Shown here: piece after piece, positions 26,708 through 35,059 of the stretch
Layout of the letters: every line of letters begins with the position of its first letter
How positions within the stretch are numbered: position 1 is the first letter of the stretch
Assembly (NCBI RefSeq): GCF_013359695.1
Contig: NZ_JABFMU010000019.1
Location: 1-64,000 of the forward strand
Source: Pseudomonas sp. C2B4
GTDB lineage: Bacteria > Pseudomonadota > Gammaproteobacteria > Pseudomonadales > Pseudomonadaceae
Length of the DNA: 64,000 nt
Reading direction: 5' to 3'
The notes under the pieces: model-generated
What the model saw: the letters and a program-made list of their open reading frames with translations, nothing else
What the model was told of the DNA's origin: nothing
Database searches by the model: none
Made by a program: the position numbers and the translations under genes

Positions 26708-26731
26708 ACGCTTCAGCGGCTCAAGGATTTA
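26708..26731 (-). promoter_or_regulatory. PvdS (IS) box of pvdH
   Basis: TAAAT (26727-26731) and CGT (26708-26710) on the minus strand, 16 bp apart, form a perfect box 35 bp before the pvdH start. It is embedded in the last codons of the upstream GNAT gene. Confidence 0.78.
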
Positions 26732-27234
26732 GACGCTCGATCAGCTTTTGATAAAGCGGATGTCAGGCCTTTGTGCATGGGGATCGCTTCGAGCCCTGCG
26801 ACCACAAAGGCCTGGGCACAGGGCTGATAACCCAGATGCCGGTAGAAGGCTTCGCTGGTGCGGGTGCTGTTGAGTCGTGCCTCATGCAGGCCCTGGCCGA
26901 TCAGCCAGCCTTCGAGATCCTGTACCAGCGCTTGCCCGGCGCCTCGGCGAAACCATTCCGGTTGCACATAACAGAACGCCACCTGACCGCTGTTCGAGGC
27001 CATGGCGACGCCAATCGGTTTGTCCTGCAACAGGGCGATGTTCAGGTACAGCCGCGGGTCAGTGAGCCAGGGCTGGATATGTTCGGTGGTCTTGTTGTGG
27101 GTCCAGGTGGCAACGGTTTGCGGATCGTTGCGATGATCGCGCGCGCAACCGACGCGGATGGAGCGCTCGATGATGCGGCTGATGATGCCGGCGTCGGCAG
27201 GGGTTGCCTTGCAGGTGTGAATCGGGTCATCCAT
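26713..27234 (-). CDS. GNAT-family N-acetyltransferase
   Basis: A 173-residue acetyltransferase. The acetyl-CoA loop is visible as VQPEWFRRGAGQALVQDLEGWLIGQG (about residues 90-115, the R-R-G-A-G form of RxxGxG), followed by the C-terminal strand region SEAFYRHLGYQP. The substrate is unknown. It is next to pvdH on the same strand, but pvdH has its own PvdS box inside the 3' end of this gene, so a pyoverdine role is not shown. Confidence 0.78.
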   Translation of the reverse strand: MDDPIHTCKATPADAGIISRIIERSIRVGCARDHRNDPQTVATWTHNKTTEHIQPWLTDPRLYLNIALLQDKPIGVAMASNSGQVAFCYVQPEWFRRGAGQALVQDLEGWLIGQGLHEARLNSTRTSEAFYRHLGYQPCAQAFVVAGLEAIPMHKGLTSALSKADRASKSLSR

Positions 27235-27334
27235 GGCGCTGTTCCCTCAATCCATTGAGTGCGGGGAACGATAGTCCTGCGAAGTCGGAGCGGCCAATGG
27301 AGAGACGTTACTTTTGATGTGCACCACACCACCA

Positions 27335-27425
27335 ACTGTGGGAGCGAGCCTGCTCGCGAAAGCGTTCTGTCAGACACATCAATGCTGGATGTGTTGCCGT
27401 CTTCGCGAGCAGGCTCGCTCCCACA
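27335..27425. repeat. REP pair between the GNAT and dsbS genes
   Basis: Facing arms at 27336-27362 and 27400-27425 can form a hairpin just downstream of the dsbS stop codon. The remainder of the 204-bp gap shows no other element. Confidence 0.78.
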
Positions 27426-27438
27426 AGGAACAGTGCTT

Positions 27439-28761
27439 TTAGCCCGGCTGCAACGGCATGGTCAGCTCAACCCGCAAGCCATCCGGCCGGCTGTCGAAAT
27501 GCAAGGTGCAGCCACAGCGCTGGACGATGGCCTGGACAATCGCCAGGCCGAGGCCGCAACCAGTGCTCTGGCCGTTGCGCCAGAAACGCTGGGTCAAATG
27601 TTGCAGGTCGTCTTCGGCAATGCCCGGCCCATGGTCGCGGACCACGAACTGCACACGGTTGCCGGTGGTTTGCAGGCTCAGTTCCACCGGCCCGTCACCG
27701 GGCGTGTGGCGCAGGGCATTGTCCAGCAGGTTGCGCAGCGCGGCGATCGACAGCACCGCAGGCATTTTTACCGGAGCCTCAGAGAACCGCGCCGGTACCT
27801 GCAACCTGATGCGCTGGCGATCGCCGCCGGCCGTGTCCTGGATCGCCAGTTTCGCCACTTGTTCGGCGCTGCACTGCACGCCGTCATCGAACGACAGACT
27901 GCCCTCGACCCGCGCCAATAACAGCAGTTGTTCGAGCGTCCGGTGCAGACGGTCGGCACCCTCTTCGGCCCGGGCCAGGGATTGATCCCGTGCCGCGCCA
28001 TCGGTCATGCGGGCCACTTGCAGGTGGGTCTTGATCGCGGTCAGCGGGCTACGCAGTTCGTGGGCTGCATCCCCGGTCAACCGACGTTCGCGTTCGATGG
28101 CCTTGCCGATCCGCTGGAACAGCTGATTCTGCGTGTCGAGCAACGGTTGCAGCTCGCTGGGCAGCGGCTGGACCTGCAAGGGCTCCAGGGAGTCGGCGCT
28201 GCGGCGCATCAAGGCATCGCGCATGCGATTGAGCGGGGCCAGTCCCTGGCCGATCCCCAGCCACAGCAGGCACAGGCAACCCAGCAGCGCCACGCCTACC
28301 GGCACCGAGGCGGCCAGCAGGATCGACATGTTCAAGGCCTCTCGCTCGATCTGCCGATCCGCCGTGGTGATCCGCAGATCGCCCCGCACCAGGGTAAAAC
28401 TGCGCCACGGCGCGCCGTCGATGATCTGATCGTGGAAGCCCAGCTTTTCCGCTTCCAGGGTTTGCCCCGGATCGCTGTGACTGCGGGCGAGGATTTCCCC
28501 GCGCAACGAGCTGACCTGACAGGCCATGCCACCGGGAATATTGAGCTGCTCGGCACTGAAATGGGTGCCTTCGCCCTTGCTCGGTACCGGCGGCAATTGT
28601 TCCATCAGCCCGGCGACCATCCGTGCCGAGGCCACCAGGCGCTGGTCGAGGGAAAACATCATTTGATTGCGCAGGTCGCTGAGCATCCAGGCCGCTGCCA
28701 GCGCCCAGATCAGCGCGAACGCTCCGCCGAGCGTCAGGCTCAAGCGCAAACGCAGGCTCAT
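27439..28761 (-). CDS. dsbS: DsbS, copper-responsive sensor histidine kinase
   Basis: A 440-residue membrane kinase: helix about 8-28, periplasmic sensor to about 143, second helix about 145-172, HAMP-like linker, dimerisation domain with phospho-His234 in GDAAHELRSPLTAIKTH, and ATPase domain with VQFVVRDHGPGIAEDDL and GCGLGLAIVQ. Its periplasmic part has a single cysteine (GGMACQVSS, residue 81 from this ATG, 82 from the GTG one codon earlier). The equivalent Cys82 of P. aeruginosa DsbS is reported to bind copper. The ATG shares one base with the dsbR stop. The dsbRS-dsbDEG gene content supports the name. Confidence 0.83.
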   Translation of the reverse strand: MSLRLRLSLTLGGAFALIWALAAAWMLSDLRNQMMFSLDQRLVASARMVAGLMEQLPPVPSKGEGTHFSAEQLNIPGGMACQVSSLRGEILARSHSDPGQTLEAEKLGFHDQIIDGAPWRSFTLVRGDLRITTADRQIEREALNMSILLAASVPVGVALLGCLCLLWLGIGQGLAPLNRMRDALMRRSADSLEPLQVQPLPSELQPLLDTQNQLFQRIGKAIERERRLTGDAAHELRSPLTAIKTHLQVARMTDGAARDQSLARAEEGADRLHRTLEQLLLLARVEGSLSFDDGVQCSAEQVAKLAIQDTAGGDRQRIRLQVPARFSEAPVKMPAVLSIAALRNLLDNALRHTPGDGPVELSLQTTGNRVQFVVRDHGPGIAEDDLQHLTQRFWRNGQSTGCGLGLAIVQAIVQRCGCTLHFDSRPDGLRVELTMPLQPG

Positions 28762-29441
28762 CACTTCGATTGCTCTCCATCATCCGCCGGGCCCAGTCGA
28801 TAACCCAGACCGCGCACGGTCTCGACAATGCCGTTGCCGAGCTTTCGCCGCAGGTGATGGATATGCACGTTGAGGGCGTTGCTTTCCAGTTCGTCATTGA
28901 AACCGTAGACGCTGTCCTTGAGCTGCTCTGTGGACAGCACCCGGCCACGGTTATGCAGCAGGGCCTGCAACAGTGACTGCTCGCGACGCGAGAGGTCCAC
29001 TGGCCGGCCGGCGAGTGTTGTTTCGCGGCTGCTCGGATCGTACGTCAGGGCGCCATGCTCGATCAGGTTGACGCTGCGCCCCGCCACCCGTCGCAGCAGG
29101 GTGTGCAGGCGCGCGGCCAACTCGCGCAGATCGAAGGGTTTGAGCAAGTAATCGTCGGCGCCGGCCTGCAAACCGTCGACACGGTCGGTGACCGAGTCCC
29201 GCGCCGTGAGGATCAGAACCGGCAGCTCCAGGCCGTTCTGGCGCAACTGCTGCAACAACTTCAGGCCATCTTCGTCGGGCAGGCCGAGGTCGAGCACCAT
29301 CACATCGAACTCCGCCACCTTGAGCATCGCCCGGGCCGCGGACGCCGTGGCCACGTGTTCCACGGTCAGTCCCTGGGCGGTCAGGCCGGCGACGATGCCG
29401 CTGGCGATCAACTCATCGTCTTCGCAAACCAGTACGTGCAT
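28761..29441 (-). CDS. dsbR: DsbR, OmpR-family response regulator
   Basis: A 226-residue regulator: receiver domain (1-118) with acidic pair EDD at residues 7-9, phospho-Asp51 in VMVLDLGLPDEDG and Lys in YLLKPFDLREL, then an OmpR-type winged helix ending VETVRGLGYRLG. ATG 29439-29441 has GGAG 7 bp upstream; the earlier ATG four codons upstream contains that ribosome site and is less likely. Expected to activate dsbDEG when DsbS stops dephosphorylating it. The tandem GGTTAATC repeat before dsbD is its likely target. Confidence 0.85.
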   Translation of the reverse strand: MHVLVCEDDELIASGIVAGLTAQGLTVEHVATASAARAMLKVAEFDVMVLDLGLPDEDGLKLLQQLRQNGLELPVLILTARDSVTDRVDGLQAGADDYLLKPFDLRELAARLHTLLRRVAGRSVNLIEHGALTYDPSSRETTLAGRPVDLSRREQSLLQALLHNRGRVLSTEQLKDSVYGFNDELESNALNVHIHHLRRKLGNGIVETVRGLGYRLGPADDGEQSK

Positions 29442-29767
29442 GGGCAGCTCCATAAAAAATACGAGTCAAACAAACCGGTATTAAGTCCGGATTATGTCGG
29501 TGAATGCGGCGGGAGAGAAGCTCGGATCCCGCGTACAGCCATCGCTGCGAAGCCGCTTTTTGCCCAGATCAATATCACTCCGTTCACGAAAACAAGCCCA
29601 CAACAAAACTGGCAAACTTATCCGAGATCGAAACAACGAAAAATAAAAATCAAAACAAAAACGCCCCCAAAGCGTAGTAACTTCAATACGCAATTTAGAA
29701 CCCATTACTCTGAAATTACATCAACCCCATCATTCACTTTTAAACAACCACTGAAAGGAATCAGTTC
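29442..29767. other. AT-rich gap between dsbR and the hemopexin-like gene
   Basis: A 326-bp stretch, clearly lower in GC than its surroundings from about 29560 onward. Near dsbR there is an imperfect direct repeat, CCGGTATTAAGT followed by CCGGATTATGT (29474-29496), which might be a regulator site. No RNA gene, terminator or convincing reading frame was found. Confidence 0.45.
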
Positions 29768-30505
29768 ATGCCAGCACTTAAAAACTTTGTAGCCATCGAC
29801 TGGCGTTCGGGTAAAGACAAAATTTACTTCTTCTTTAAGGACATCAACCAATACTCTCGATTCGATCTCGCTAATCATACTGTCGAAGCGGAATACCCCA
29901 GGAAGATCAACGCCGGCACCTGGCATGACTTTCACCTGCACGCCAAAGACCTTCGCTTTGGGTTCACGACGACTGCTCACGAATCAAAAATAGAAGGCTC
30001 TGCCAGTGTGCGCGAGTTGGACCTGGATGTTTCGTGGCTGTTTTATTACGTCGGCGACACGCCGACAGTCTGCCGATACGATCAGGATCAGGACAAAGTC
30101 GTTAGCGTGCATTCAGTAAAAGACTCGAAATGGCATCAACTACTTCCCTACTTTGATCGCATTGTTGCCGGCACCTGGTGATATTCGCCTGGCTACCCTT
30201 TCGTATTTCGCTTCCTTATGAACGATGGCACATTCCTCAATCTCGACCTTCAACCTGAAGCGGTAACTTTCAAACAAAAGAAAATAAACCACCTTCCCAT
30301 TACCAACAAACACTATCCCGGACTGGAACTCTACAAACACAGAATCATTGGCGCCGTCCAGGACGACCATCCGCTGTTTAATCGTTATTACTATATTTTC
30401 CTGACCAACAACCAGTTCATCCGATACAGCATCGAGAACGATCGTGCCGAAACGGGTCCGATCAATATTGACGACCATTCCTGGCCGGGGTTGTTACGCG
30501 ACTGA
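29768..30505 (+). pseudogene. Hemopexin-repeat protein interrupted by one in-frame TGA
   Basis: The frame from ATG 29768 runs 137 codons to TGA at 30179-30181, then stays open in the same frame to 30505, 245 sense codons in all. Both parts carry hemopexin-like repeats: KIYFFFKDINQYSRFDL...EYPRKI (about 18-48) and YYYIFLTNNQFIRYSIEND...IDDHSWPGL (about 205-242), with weaker repeats between. AGTW before the stop and YSPGYPFVFRFLMNDG after it read as one domain, so a single nonsense mutation (for example TGG to TGA) is the simplest view; readthrough or a sequencing error are alternatives. There is no signal peptide. Bacterial hemopexin-like proteins are rare and their ligands unsettled. The low GC suggests transfer. 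Confidence 0.72.
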
Positions 30506-30541
30506 ACGTCGTGGTGTCGGCACAACCGGTCAGTTGGGCGC

Positions 30542-30560
30542 GGTTAATCATTGGTTAATC
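30542..30560 (+). promoter_or_regulatory. Tandem GGTTAATC repeat, candidate DsbR box before dsbD
   Basis: GGTTAATC at 30542-30549 is repeated exactly at 30553-30560, an 11-bp period. Direct repeats one helical turn apart are the usual target of OmpR-family regulators. The site ends 47 bp before the dsbD start. DsbR is the obvious candidate ligand. Confidence 0.6.
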
Positions 30561-30607
30561 GCCGCCGCCCATTGTGCACCTCACTTGCACAGGGATAAGG
30601 GTTACCC

Positions 30608-32344
30608 ATGCGTCATCTGTTTTTACTTTTTGTGCTCTTGATTTCGGGTGTGGCCCAGGCAGGGACCAATCCGTTCGAGACCAAACCTGAATTCCTGCCG
30701 GTGGAAAAAGCATTCGTTTTCACCTCCGAACGCCTTGAGTCAGGTGAAACACAGCTCTATTGGCAAATCACCGACGGTTACTACCTTTATCAGAAACGCC
30801 TGAAGTTCGATGGGTTGCCTGCCGAGCACCAACCTGTTTTGCCGCCGGGCGAATCCCACAGCGATGAGTTCTTCGGCGAACAACAGGTTTATCGCCAAGG
30901 CCTGGAGTTGAAGATTCCGGCGGGTGCGAGCGGCAAGATCAAGGTCAGCTTTCAGGGCTGCGCGGATGCCGGCCTGTGTTATCCGCCACAGACCAAGGTC
31001 GTGGATCTGGTCGGCAATGGGGCTGTTTCCTCGACGAACGAAGCACCGGACCAGGCCCTGGCCAGCAACCTTCAACAAAGGGCGCTGGGTTGGAGTCTGC
31101 TGGTGTTCTTTGGCCTGGGGCTGCTACTGGCCTTCACTCCGTGTTCGCTGCCAATGTTGCCGATTCTCGCCGGGTTGATCGTCGGCAGCGGTGCCTCGCC
31201 CAAGCGCGGTTTTGCCCTGGCCGGCAGTTATGTGGTGAGCATGGCGCTGGTATACGCGGCGATGGGCGTGCTGGCGGCGCTTCTGGGTGCGAACCTGCAG
31301 GCACTGTTGCAGAACCCTTGGCTGCTGGGCAGCTTCGCGGCGATTTTCGTGCTGCTGGCGTTGCCCATGTTCGGCTACTTCGAGCTGCAACTGCCGGTGG
31401 CGGTGCGTGATCGCCTGGAAAACGTCTCGCGTAATCAGCGCGGCGGCAGCCTGCTAGGGGCCGGCGTGCTGGGGGCCTTGTCCGGTCTGTTGGTCGGCCC
31501 GTGCATGACCGCGCCGCTGGCCGGCGCCCTGCTCTACATCGCCCAGAGCGGCAATGCGCTGCATGGCGGGCTGATCCTGTTCGCCCTGGGCATCGGCATC
31601 GGCGTGCCGCTGTTGCTCCTGGTGACCATCGGCAATCGCTTCCTGCCCAAACCCGGCGCCTGGATGAACCTGGTCAAGGGTATCTTCGGCTTCCTGTTCC
31701 TTGCCACCGCCTTGTTGTTGCTGCGCCCGGTTCTGGATGAATCGCTGTGGGTCGGCCTGTGCGGCGCGTTGCTGTTGATCGCGGCGTACAGCGCCTGGAA
31801 GCAATCGGACGGTTTTGGTCGAATTGCACACCTGTTCGGGGCTAGCGCCTTGCTGCTCGGTCTATGGGGCAGCCTGTTGGTGATTGGTGCCGCCGGTGGC
31901 AGTGATGATCTGTTCAAGCCGTTGCAGGTGTTCCGCGCTTCGAACTCGGCCGTCGCCGCAGTGCCAACGGGCCACGACGCCTTCACCACCCTCAAGGACC
32001 CCGCTGCCCTGCAACGTGAGCTCGACGCGGCGCAAGCACAGGGCCAGTGGGTATTGCTGGACTACTATGCCGACTGGTGCGTGTCGTGCAAGGTCATGGA
32101 AAAACAGGTGTTCGGCAAAACCAAAGTGCTCGAAGCCCTCGGCGATGTGCGCTTGCTCCGACTGGACGTCACCGCCGACAATGCCGCCAGCCGCGAACTG
32201 CTCGGCCGTTATAAAGTGCCGGGGCCACCGAGCCTGTTGTGGATCGGTGCCGACGGCGTTGAGCGTCGCAGCCAGCGCATCACCGGCGAGGTCGATGCCG
32301 AGACTTTCCTGCAACGCTGGACCATCACCCGAGACGCCCGTTAA
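30608..32344 (+). CDS. dsbD: DsbD-type thiol:disulfide interchange protein
   Basis: A 578-residue inner-membrane electron carrier that moves reducing power from cytoplasmic thioredoxin to periplasmic thiol proteins. Order: signal peptide (1-18), N-terminal immunoglobulin-like domain with its Cys pair in GCADAGLCYPPQTK (about 117-130), eight-helix core with FTPCSLPMLPIL and LVGPCMTAPLAGA, and a C-terminal thioredoxin domain with YADWCVSCKVMEKQVF. All three cysteine pairs are intact. It is the second-copy DsbD type linked to dsbE and dsbG, and probably donates electrons to both. Confidence 0.9.
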   Translation: MRHLFLLFVLLISGVAQAGTNPFETKPEFLPVEKAFVFTSERLESGETQLYWQITDGYYLYQKRLKFDGLPAEHQPVLPPGESHSDEFFGEQQVYRQGLELKIPAGASGKIKVSFQGCADAGLCYPPQTKVVDLVGNGAVSSTNEAPDQALASNLQQRALGWSLLVFFGLGLLLAFTPCSLPMLPILAGLIVGSGASPKRGFALAGSYVVSMALVYAAMGVLAALLGANLQALLQNPWLLGSFAAIFVLLALPMFGYFELQLPVAVRDRLENVSRNQRGGSLLGAGVLGALSGLLVGPCMTAPLAGALLYIAQSGNALHGGLILFALGIGIGVPLLLLVTIGNRFLPKPGAWMNLVKGIFGFLFLATALLLLRPVLDESLWVGLCGALLLIAAYSAWKQSDGFGRIAHLFGASALLLGLWGSLLVIGAAGGSDDLFKPLQVFRASNSAVAAVPTGHDAFTTLKDPAALQRELDAAQAQGQWVLLDYYADWCVSCKVMEKQVFGKTKVLEALGDVRLLRLDVTADNAASRELLGRYKVPGPPSLLWIGADGVERRSQRITGEVDAETFLQRWTITRDAR

Positions 32345-33198
32345 TGCTGACCTTTACCCTCGGCACCTTTGCCATCGCGCTCAACCATCTGCTGCTGATC
32401 AGTGCATTGGCGCTGGCGACGTTTGTCGGTTGGCGGGTGGCCAAGCGCGGTGGCGAGAACCCCGAGTCGGCCCTGTTCAGCCTGTTCCTGATCGGCATGC
32501 TCGCGGCGCGGATCGGGTTCGTCGCGATGTACTGGACGCACTATCGCAATGATCCCTGGCAGGTCATCGACCTGCGTGACGGCGGTTTCCTTGCCTGGCC
32601 GGGTGTGATCGCGCTGGTCCTCGCCACCCTGTATCGAGGCTGGCGTCGCCCGGGTCTGCGCCGCCCCCTGGGTTTTGGTGTGGGCAGTGGCCTCGCATTC
32701 TGGCTGCTGGCGACCTTCTCCCTGGCGATTTACGAACAAGGCACGCGCCTGCCTGAGATCACCCTGCGCAATGCCGCCGGTGAAACCGTGCAACTGGCGG
32801 ACTACAAGGGCAGCCCACTGGTGATCAACCTGTGGGCCACCTGGTGCCCGCCCTGCCGCCGCGAAATGCCCGTGCTGGAAAACGCCCAGCAACAGCGCCC
32901 GGACCTGACGTTCCTGTTCGTCAATCAGGCCGAAAGCATGCAAAGCGTCGCCACCTTTCTGGAAACCCAAGGCCTGAGCCTGTCCAACGTGCTGTTCGAC
33001 GGCAGTGGTCGCCTGGGCCAGGCCGTGGGTTCCATGGCGTTGCCGACTACGCTGTTCTATAGCCCCGACGGTCGCCTGTTGGGCAGCCATCTGGGCGAGC
33101 TGTCGCAAGCCAGCCTGGCCCGCGCCCTGGAAAACTTCGACTCCGCACCCGCCACCTCTTCAAGGAAACTGCCATGCCCCGCCTCCGCCACCTGCTGA
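32344..33198 (+). CDS. dsbE: DsbE/TlpA-like thiol-disulfide oxidoreductase with a multi-spanning N-terminus
   Basis: A 284-residue protein in two parts. Residues 1-130 have about four membrane helices with a segment (ARIGFVAMYW..YRNDPWQVIDLRDGGFLAWPG) that resembles part of prolipoprotein diacylglyceryl transferase (Lgt). Residues 135-275 form a TlpA/ResA thioredoxin domain with LVINLWATWCPPCRREMPVLE and the cis-Pro SMALPTTLFY. The ATG shares one base with the dsbD stop, and the C-terminus overlaps dsbG by 25 bp. The Lgt-like part lacks enough of that enzyme to act as one and is probably an anchor. Expected to be reduced by the adjacent DsbD. Confidence 0.84.
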   Translation: MLTFTLGTFAIALNHLLLISALALATFVGWRVAKRGGENPESALFSLFLIGMLAARIGFVAMYWTHYRNDPWQVIDLRDGGFLAWPGVIALVLATLYRGWRRPGLRRPLGFGVGSGLAFWLLATFSLAIYEQGTRLPEITLRNAAGETVQLADYKGSPLVINLWATWCPPCRREMPVLENAQQQRPDLTFLFVNQAESMQSVATFLETQGLSLSNVLFDGSGRLGQAVGSMALPTTLFYSPDGRLLGSHLGELSQASLARALENFDSAPATSSRKLPCPASATC

Positions 33199-33941
33199 CC
33201 CTGACCTTGGGTGCCGCCCTTCTGCACCTGCCGTCGGTGCAGGCCGAAGAGCTGCCTGATGCGATCAAGAAAATCGAATCCAAAGGCGCGAAAATCGTCG
33301 GCCAGTTCGATGCACCCGGTGGCTTGCGCGGTTATGCGGCGCAATATCAGAACCGCGGCATGGCGCTGTACCTGACGCCGGACGGCAAGCACGTACTGCT
33401 GGGCAATCTGTATGACGCCGAGGGTAACGACCTGAGCAGCGCGCCGTTGCAAAAACTGGTGTACGCGCCGATGGCCAAGGAGGTCTGGGGCAAGATGGAA
33501 GCGAGCAACTGGATCGCCGATGGCAGCAAGGATGCGCCGCGCGTCGTCTACATGTTCAGTGACCCGAACTGCCCGTACTGCAATGTGTTTTGGGAACAGG
33601 CGCGGCCCTGGGTCAAGGCCGGCAAGGTGCAGCTGCGCCACATCATGGTGGGCATCATTCGCGAAGACAGCCCCGGCAAGTCCGCTGCGCTGCTTGCCGC
33701 CAAGGACCCGCAAAAGGCCCTGCACGACCACGAAGCCGCTGGCAAAGGCAGCTCGCTCAAGGCGTTGAAGGAGGTACCGCCGGCGATTCAGGCGAAGCTC
33801 GCCGCCAACATGCAATTGATGGAAGACCTGGAGCTGCAAGCCACTCCGGCGATTTTCTACATGGACAGCAAGGGCGAACTGCAACAGCAGCAAGGGGCGC
33901 CGTCGCCGGAAAAACTGGTGAAGATTCTCGGGCCGAAGTGA
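33174..33941 (+). CDS. dsbG: DsbG-type periplasmic thiol:disulfide protein
   Basis: A 255-residue DsbC/DsbG-family protein that repairs oxidised or misjoined cysteines in the periplasm. Signal peptide (1-24, ending VQA), N-terminal dimerisation domain (about 25-90), linker, then a thioredoxin domain with the active site SDPNCPYCNVFWEQ (about 126-139) and cis-proline in LQATPAIFYMD. CPYC is the motif of DsbG. It overlaps dsbE and closes the dsbDEG operon, followed by a perfect REP hairpin. Confidence 0.88.
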   Translation: MPRLRHLLTLTLGAALLHLPSVQAEELPDAIKKIESKGAKIVGQFDAPGGLRGYAAQYQNRGMALYLTPDGKHVLLGNLYDAEGNDLSSAPLQKLVYAPMAKEVWGKMEASNWIADGSKDAPRVVYMFSDPNCPYCNVFWEQARPWVKAGKVQLRHIMVGIIREDSPGKSAALLAAKDPQKALHDHEAAGKGSSLKALKEVPPAIQAKLAANMQLMEDLELQATPAIFYMDSKGELQQQQGAPSPEKLVKILGPK

Positions 33942-33948
33942 CCTCAAG

Positions 33949-34030
33949 GCCCCTTCGCGAGCAGGCTCGCTCCCACATCTGAACTGCAAACAAAGTTCCT
34001 TTGTGGGAGCGAGCCTGCTCGCGAAGGGGC
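33949..34030. repeat. REP pair between convergent dsbG and hydrolase genes
   Basis: GCCCCTTCGCGAGCAGGCTC and onward (33949-33977) and its full inverted copy (34001-34030) can pair over about 29 bp around a short spacer. It is the most perfect REP hairpin in the window and may end transcription from both sides. Confidence 0.83.
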
Positions 34031-34042
34031 CAGTAAAAACGA

Positions 34043-34855
34043 CTAACTTCTCTGCGCTAAAAACTCCAGCAGGGTTTCGGTCACAAACCCCGGGTTTTCC
34101 AGATTGGAAATATGCCCAGCCTCCGGCACCAGCACACACGGGCAACCGATCAACCCGGCCATTTCCTGCGCTTCACTCGGCGGGCGCGGCTTGTCCTGAT
34201 CGCCACAGATCACCAATGTGGTCGCTGCATCCAACTCGCCCAGGCGCGGCAACAGATCGTCGCGGCCAAACGTGATGCGTCCCATCGGCACGATGCTTTC
34301 GCGCAGACGCTCGGCTGGCAGCGCGGCCAGTTTGGCGCGGAAATCCTGATACAACGCCGACTGTGGATCGATACCGGGACGGAAGAAGATCGGCACCACG
34401 ATATCCAGCAACTGCGGCGCGATCACACCGGTTTCCTCGATCATCTTGAACAGCGAGAAGTAGTACTGGCGGGTCGGTTCCGGCTCGACGCCGACGTAGG
34501 TGTCCATCAGCGCCAGGCCGTTGAGCCGCTGCGGTGCCGATAGTGCCAGACGCACACCCCACATGCCGCCGACCGACAGGCCGACCAGGGTCACGCGGTC
34601 GATATCCAGATGATCGAGCAGCGCCAAAGCCTGGCGTGCCACATCGTCCAGCGACATCGTACCGGCAGGCAAGGCTCCCGATTCGCCATGGCCCCACAGG
34701 TCCAGGGCGATCACCCGGTACTGTTGCGACAACGCGGCGATCTGCGGCGCCCACATGGCCTGGTCCCACAGGTAACTGCCAGCGAGCAGGACGGCCGGGC
34801 CGGTGCCTTGATCGATGTAGTGAAGGGGTTGTCCGTCAATGGTTACAAAGGGCAT
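34043..34855 (-). CDS. Alpha/beta-hydrolase fold enzyme
   Basis: A 270-residue hydrolase. The nucleophile elbow is VGLSVGGMWG (Ser near residue 95), with DLWGHGESG before it. The catalytic acid is probably Asp in VICGDQDKPRPPSEA (about 213), and the His is in VPEAGHISNLENPG (about 240). The family includes 3-oxoadipate enol-lactonase-like esterases. It lies just downstream of pvdL on the same strand but is separated by REPs, and it does not look like a type II thioesterase. A pyoverdine role is not supported. ATG 34853-34855 has GGAG; the upstream frame translates a REP. Confidence 0.8.
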   Translation of the reverse strand: MPFVTIDGQPLHYIDQGTGPAVLLAGSYLWDQAMWAPQIAALSQQYRVIALDLWGHGESGALPAGTMSLDDVARQALALLDHLDIDRVTLVGLSVGGMWGVRLALSAPQRLNGLALMDTYVGVEPEPTRQYYFSLFKMIEETGVIAPQLLDIVVPIFFRPGIDPQSALYQDFRAKLAALPAERLRESIVPMGRITFGRDDLLPRLGELDAATTLVICGDQDKPRPPSEAQEMAGLIGCPCVLVPEAGHISNLENPGFVTETLLEFLAQRS

Positions 34856-34943
34856 CGAATGGCTCCATGGGGAAATTGGAGCTGGAAGGTTGAGCGGCTG
34901 ACGGTTTGCAGTCAATCGCACGATTGTATGCGCTTGTACAGCC

Positions 34944-35040
34944 GCCTTCGCGGGCAAGCCCGCTCCCACAGGGATCAAGGCTGTTCACAAATTTCGTGTC
35001 CAACAATCCGCTGTGGAAGCAGGCTTGCTCGCGAAGGGGC
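34944..35040. repeat. REP pair downstream of pvdL
   Basis: Facing arms at 34944-34971 (with CGGGCAAGCCCGC variant core) and 35009-35040 (GAAGCAGGCTTGCTCGCGAAG) lie between the pvdL stop and the hydrolase gene. The arms come from different REP subtypes and would pair imperfectly. Confidence 0.72.
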
Positions 35041-35059
35041 CGGTACAGGCACTAAAGAA

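Noticed and set aside
29481..29980. Two leftward short frames (74 and 91 codons) around the hemopexin-like gene
   Set aside because: No ribosome site, no domain, and one is antisense to hemopexin repeats.
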